Shown in pieces: positions 62,741 through 64,000 of a stretch of 64,000 nt of DNA. A program made the position numbers and the translations under genes. Origin of the DNA: Devosia nanyangense (GTDB lineage: Bacteria; Pseudomonadota; Alphaproteobacteria; Rhizobiales; Devosiaceae); NCBI GenBank assembly GCA_016213505.1, contig JACRAF010000016.1, positions 1 through 64,000 on the forward strand, given 5' to 3'. Within the stretch, counting starts at the first letter, position 1, and the number at the start of each line of letters is the position of its first letter. Below the pieces are notes generated by a model. The model had not been told where the DNA came from and ran no database searches. It saw only the letters and a list, made by a program, of their open reading frames with translations.

Positions 62741-64000
62741 TCAGGCCTCCATCAGGTCGTCGAGCTCGCGGTAGTCGGGCAGGGTGGTGTCGATCTTGAC
62801 ACCGCCGCGCAGCACTTCGCGGTCCGAATGCGGCCGCGCGAACAATTCGGTCCAGTTGCGGGCGCGGAACAGCACCAGGTCGGCCGGGGCACCGACCTTG
62901 ATCTCGGAGCGATGCTCGAACCCGGCGATCGCCGCGGCATCGGCGGTGACGGTGCGCGCCCAGCCCCAGGCTTCGTCCTGGGGATGATCGAAATGCAGGA
63001 TGCGCGCGCCCTCGCGCAGCACCTCCAGCGCATCCAGATCGCCATAGGCATAGAACGGATCGCGGGTGTTGTCCGAGGCGATCGCGACCTCGACGCCGGC
63101 GGCGCGGAACTCGTGCAGCAGCGTTACGCCGCGCCGGATCGGAGTGCGGTAGCCGCCCTCGGCGCGATCCTGCAGATAGAGGTTGCACATCGGCAGCGAG
63201 ACGATGGCGATGCCGGCGCGGGCGACTTTCTCGATGGTCCGCTTTTGCGTCATCTCGTCCTGCACAGTGAGCACGCAGCAATGGCCCGCCAGCACTTTGC
63301 CGGTGAACCCGGTTTCGATCACCGCCTCGGCCAGGTGCTCCAGGGCGTGCGCCGCGGGGTCGCCGGTCTCGTCGGCGTGGATGTCGAGATCGATCCCCAG
63401 TTCGCCCGCCTTGTCGACGACGGCCAGCATAGCCTGCTTCGAGCGGTCGAACACCGCGACCGATCCGCCCATCAGCCCGCCGGCTTGCTTGGCTCTGCGG
63501 GCGACGGCGTCGAGCGCCGAGGGATTGACGAGCGTCTCGGGATCGACCAGCGCCACCGCCTGCAGCTCGATGCGCCCGCGCCAGTTGTCGCGCACCTCTT
63601 CGAACAGATCCCACGAGATTTGGTGCTGCGGCAGAACCGAGTCGAGATGCGTGCGGATGGCGGCCGTGCCGTGGGCGTAGGCCGAGCGCAGGGCGAAATC
63701 CATCCGCCGGCCGACATCGGAGGCCGACCACAGGCCGTCGCGATCGGTCGCCACGGCGTTGAGCGCGCCGAGCCATGTGCCGTCCGGATTTTGCTTCCGC
63801 GGCCAGATGTGACCCTTGTCGAGATGGGTGTGGATGTCGGCGAAGGCCGGCAGCACCAGCCCGCCGTCGAGGTTGCGCCCCGGGCCGGGCGCGGTTGGCG
63901 AGATGCTGGCGATCCGGCCGTCGGCGACAACGATGTCAACCCGCTCGATGCCGCCGCCGGAGCGGCCCATCATTGCCGATGGGACGGATGCGTTGCGCAG
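62741..64000 (-). CDS. Cytosine deaminase-like amidohydrolase, 5' end outside the window
   Basis: At least 419 residues of a metal-dependent amidohydrolase. Metal ligands appear in 'FADIHTHLDKGHIW', 'DIHADETGDPAAHALEH', 'LAGHCCVLTV' and 'ASDNTRDPFYAYGDLDALEV', all in the CodA pattern. The frame remains open from the first ATG (63973) to the window edge, giving 'LRNASVPSAMMGRS', which is how such enzymes begin ('N-A-x-V-P'); the true start is therefore probably beyond 64000. Substrate could be cytosine, isoguanine or another N-heterocycle. It is followed by the FAD oxidase gene after one base. Confidence 0.9.
   Translation of the reverse strand: MRNASVPSAMMGRSGGGIERVDIVVADGRIASISPTAPGPGRNLDGGLVLPAFADIHTHLDKGHIWPRKQNPDGTWLGALNAVATDRDGLWSASDVGRRMDFALRSAYAHGTAAIRTHLDSVLPQHQISWDLFEEVRDNWRGRIELQAVALVDPETLVNPSALDAVARRAKQAGGLMGGSVAVFDRSKQAMLAVVDKAGELGIDLDIHADETGDPAAHALEHLAEAVIETGFTGKVLAGHCCVLTVQDEMTQKRTIEKVARAGIAIVSLPMCNLYLQDRAEGGYRTPIRRGVTLLHEFRAAGVEVAIASDNTRDPFYAYGDLDALEVLREGARILHFDHPQDEAWGWARTVTADAAAIAGFEHRSEIKVGAPADLVLFRARNWTELFARPHSDREVLRGGVKIDTTLPDYRELDDLMEA

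Overview
The window is about 66% GC, densely coded on both strands, and has the gene content of a Hyphomicrobiales alphaproteobacterium. Pointers are the order rpiA - DUF2059 - gor, a RIME-like intergenic repeat, a PdhS/DivJ-style histidine kinase, class II DAHP synthase and several palindromic 'CTCCCC...GGGGAG' repeats. A Devosia-like genus is my best guess, but it is an inference from style and not a measured placement. I see no tRNA, rRNA, CRISPR array or prophage. No gene-free stretch reaches 300 bases.

Layout. The left edge (1-140) is the tail of an IS481-type insertion sequence: the first 19 codons of its transposase run off the window. Then come a YCII protein and an ArsR-SRPBCC fusion regulator (minus strand), followed by a plus-strand module of GH2 beta-mannosidase, DUF6580 membrane protein and D-lyxose/D-mannose isomerase (1.5-5.3 kb), which could turn beta-mannosides into fructose. 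From 5.3 to 14 kb lie an orphan CcdA-like antitoxin, a degenerate M24 'peptidase', a type II NADH dehydrogenase, an acyltransferase-like protein of unknown function, and a MacB-type ABC exporter with a 43-residue membrane peptide behind it. That exporter is divergent from its TetR regulator across a 30-bp palindrome.

From 14 to 21.5 kb is a catabolic island: cupin, Gfo/Idh/MocA oxidoreductase, sugar-type ABC importer (two permeases and a binding protein, no ATPase) and a GntR/FCD regulator on the minus strand. Divergent from these are a Tm-1-like ATP-binding protein and a phosphoenolpyruvate-hydrolase-family protein. From 21.5 to 41 kb the content is mainly housekeeping: dusA, nucleoside deaminase, aspartic protease, cobS, cobT, histidine kinase, nuclease, Lrp regulator, NYN/LOTUS protein, moaA, L,D-transpeptidase, rpiA, gor, DAHP synthase, an outer-membrane barrel, nadE, gltX and a DUF2865 protein.

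From 41 to 50.6 kb two c'-type cytochromes and a secreted Cys-containing protein precede cysS. Between them and cysS is a 16-codon ORF with three Cys codons, preceded by a promoter that would make it leaderless and overlapping a 9-bp hairpin with a T-rich tail; I read it as a candidate cysteine-responsive leader peptide. cysS heads a tightly overlapping chain: DUF559 nuclease (its start region is made of a repeat element), VOC protein, three GFA-domain paralogues interleaved with prolyl aminopeptidase, and citramalate synthase. From 50.6 kb to the end are an ArsR regulator with an Atm1-type ABC exporter, a PadR-controlled RND efflux pair, cysQ, kynureninase, and a minus-strand operon of NAD(P)H oxidoreductase, FAD-linked oxidase and a cytosine-deaminase-like amidohydrolase that runs off the right edge.
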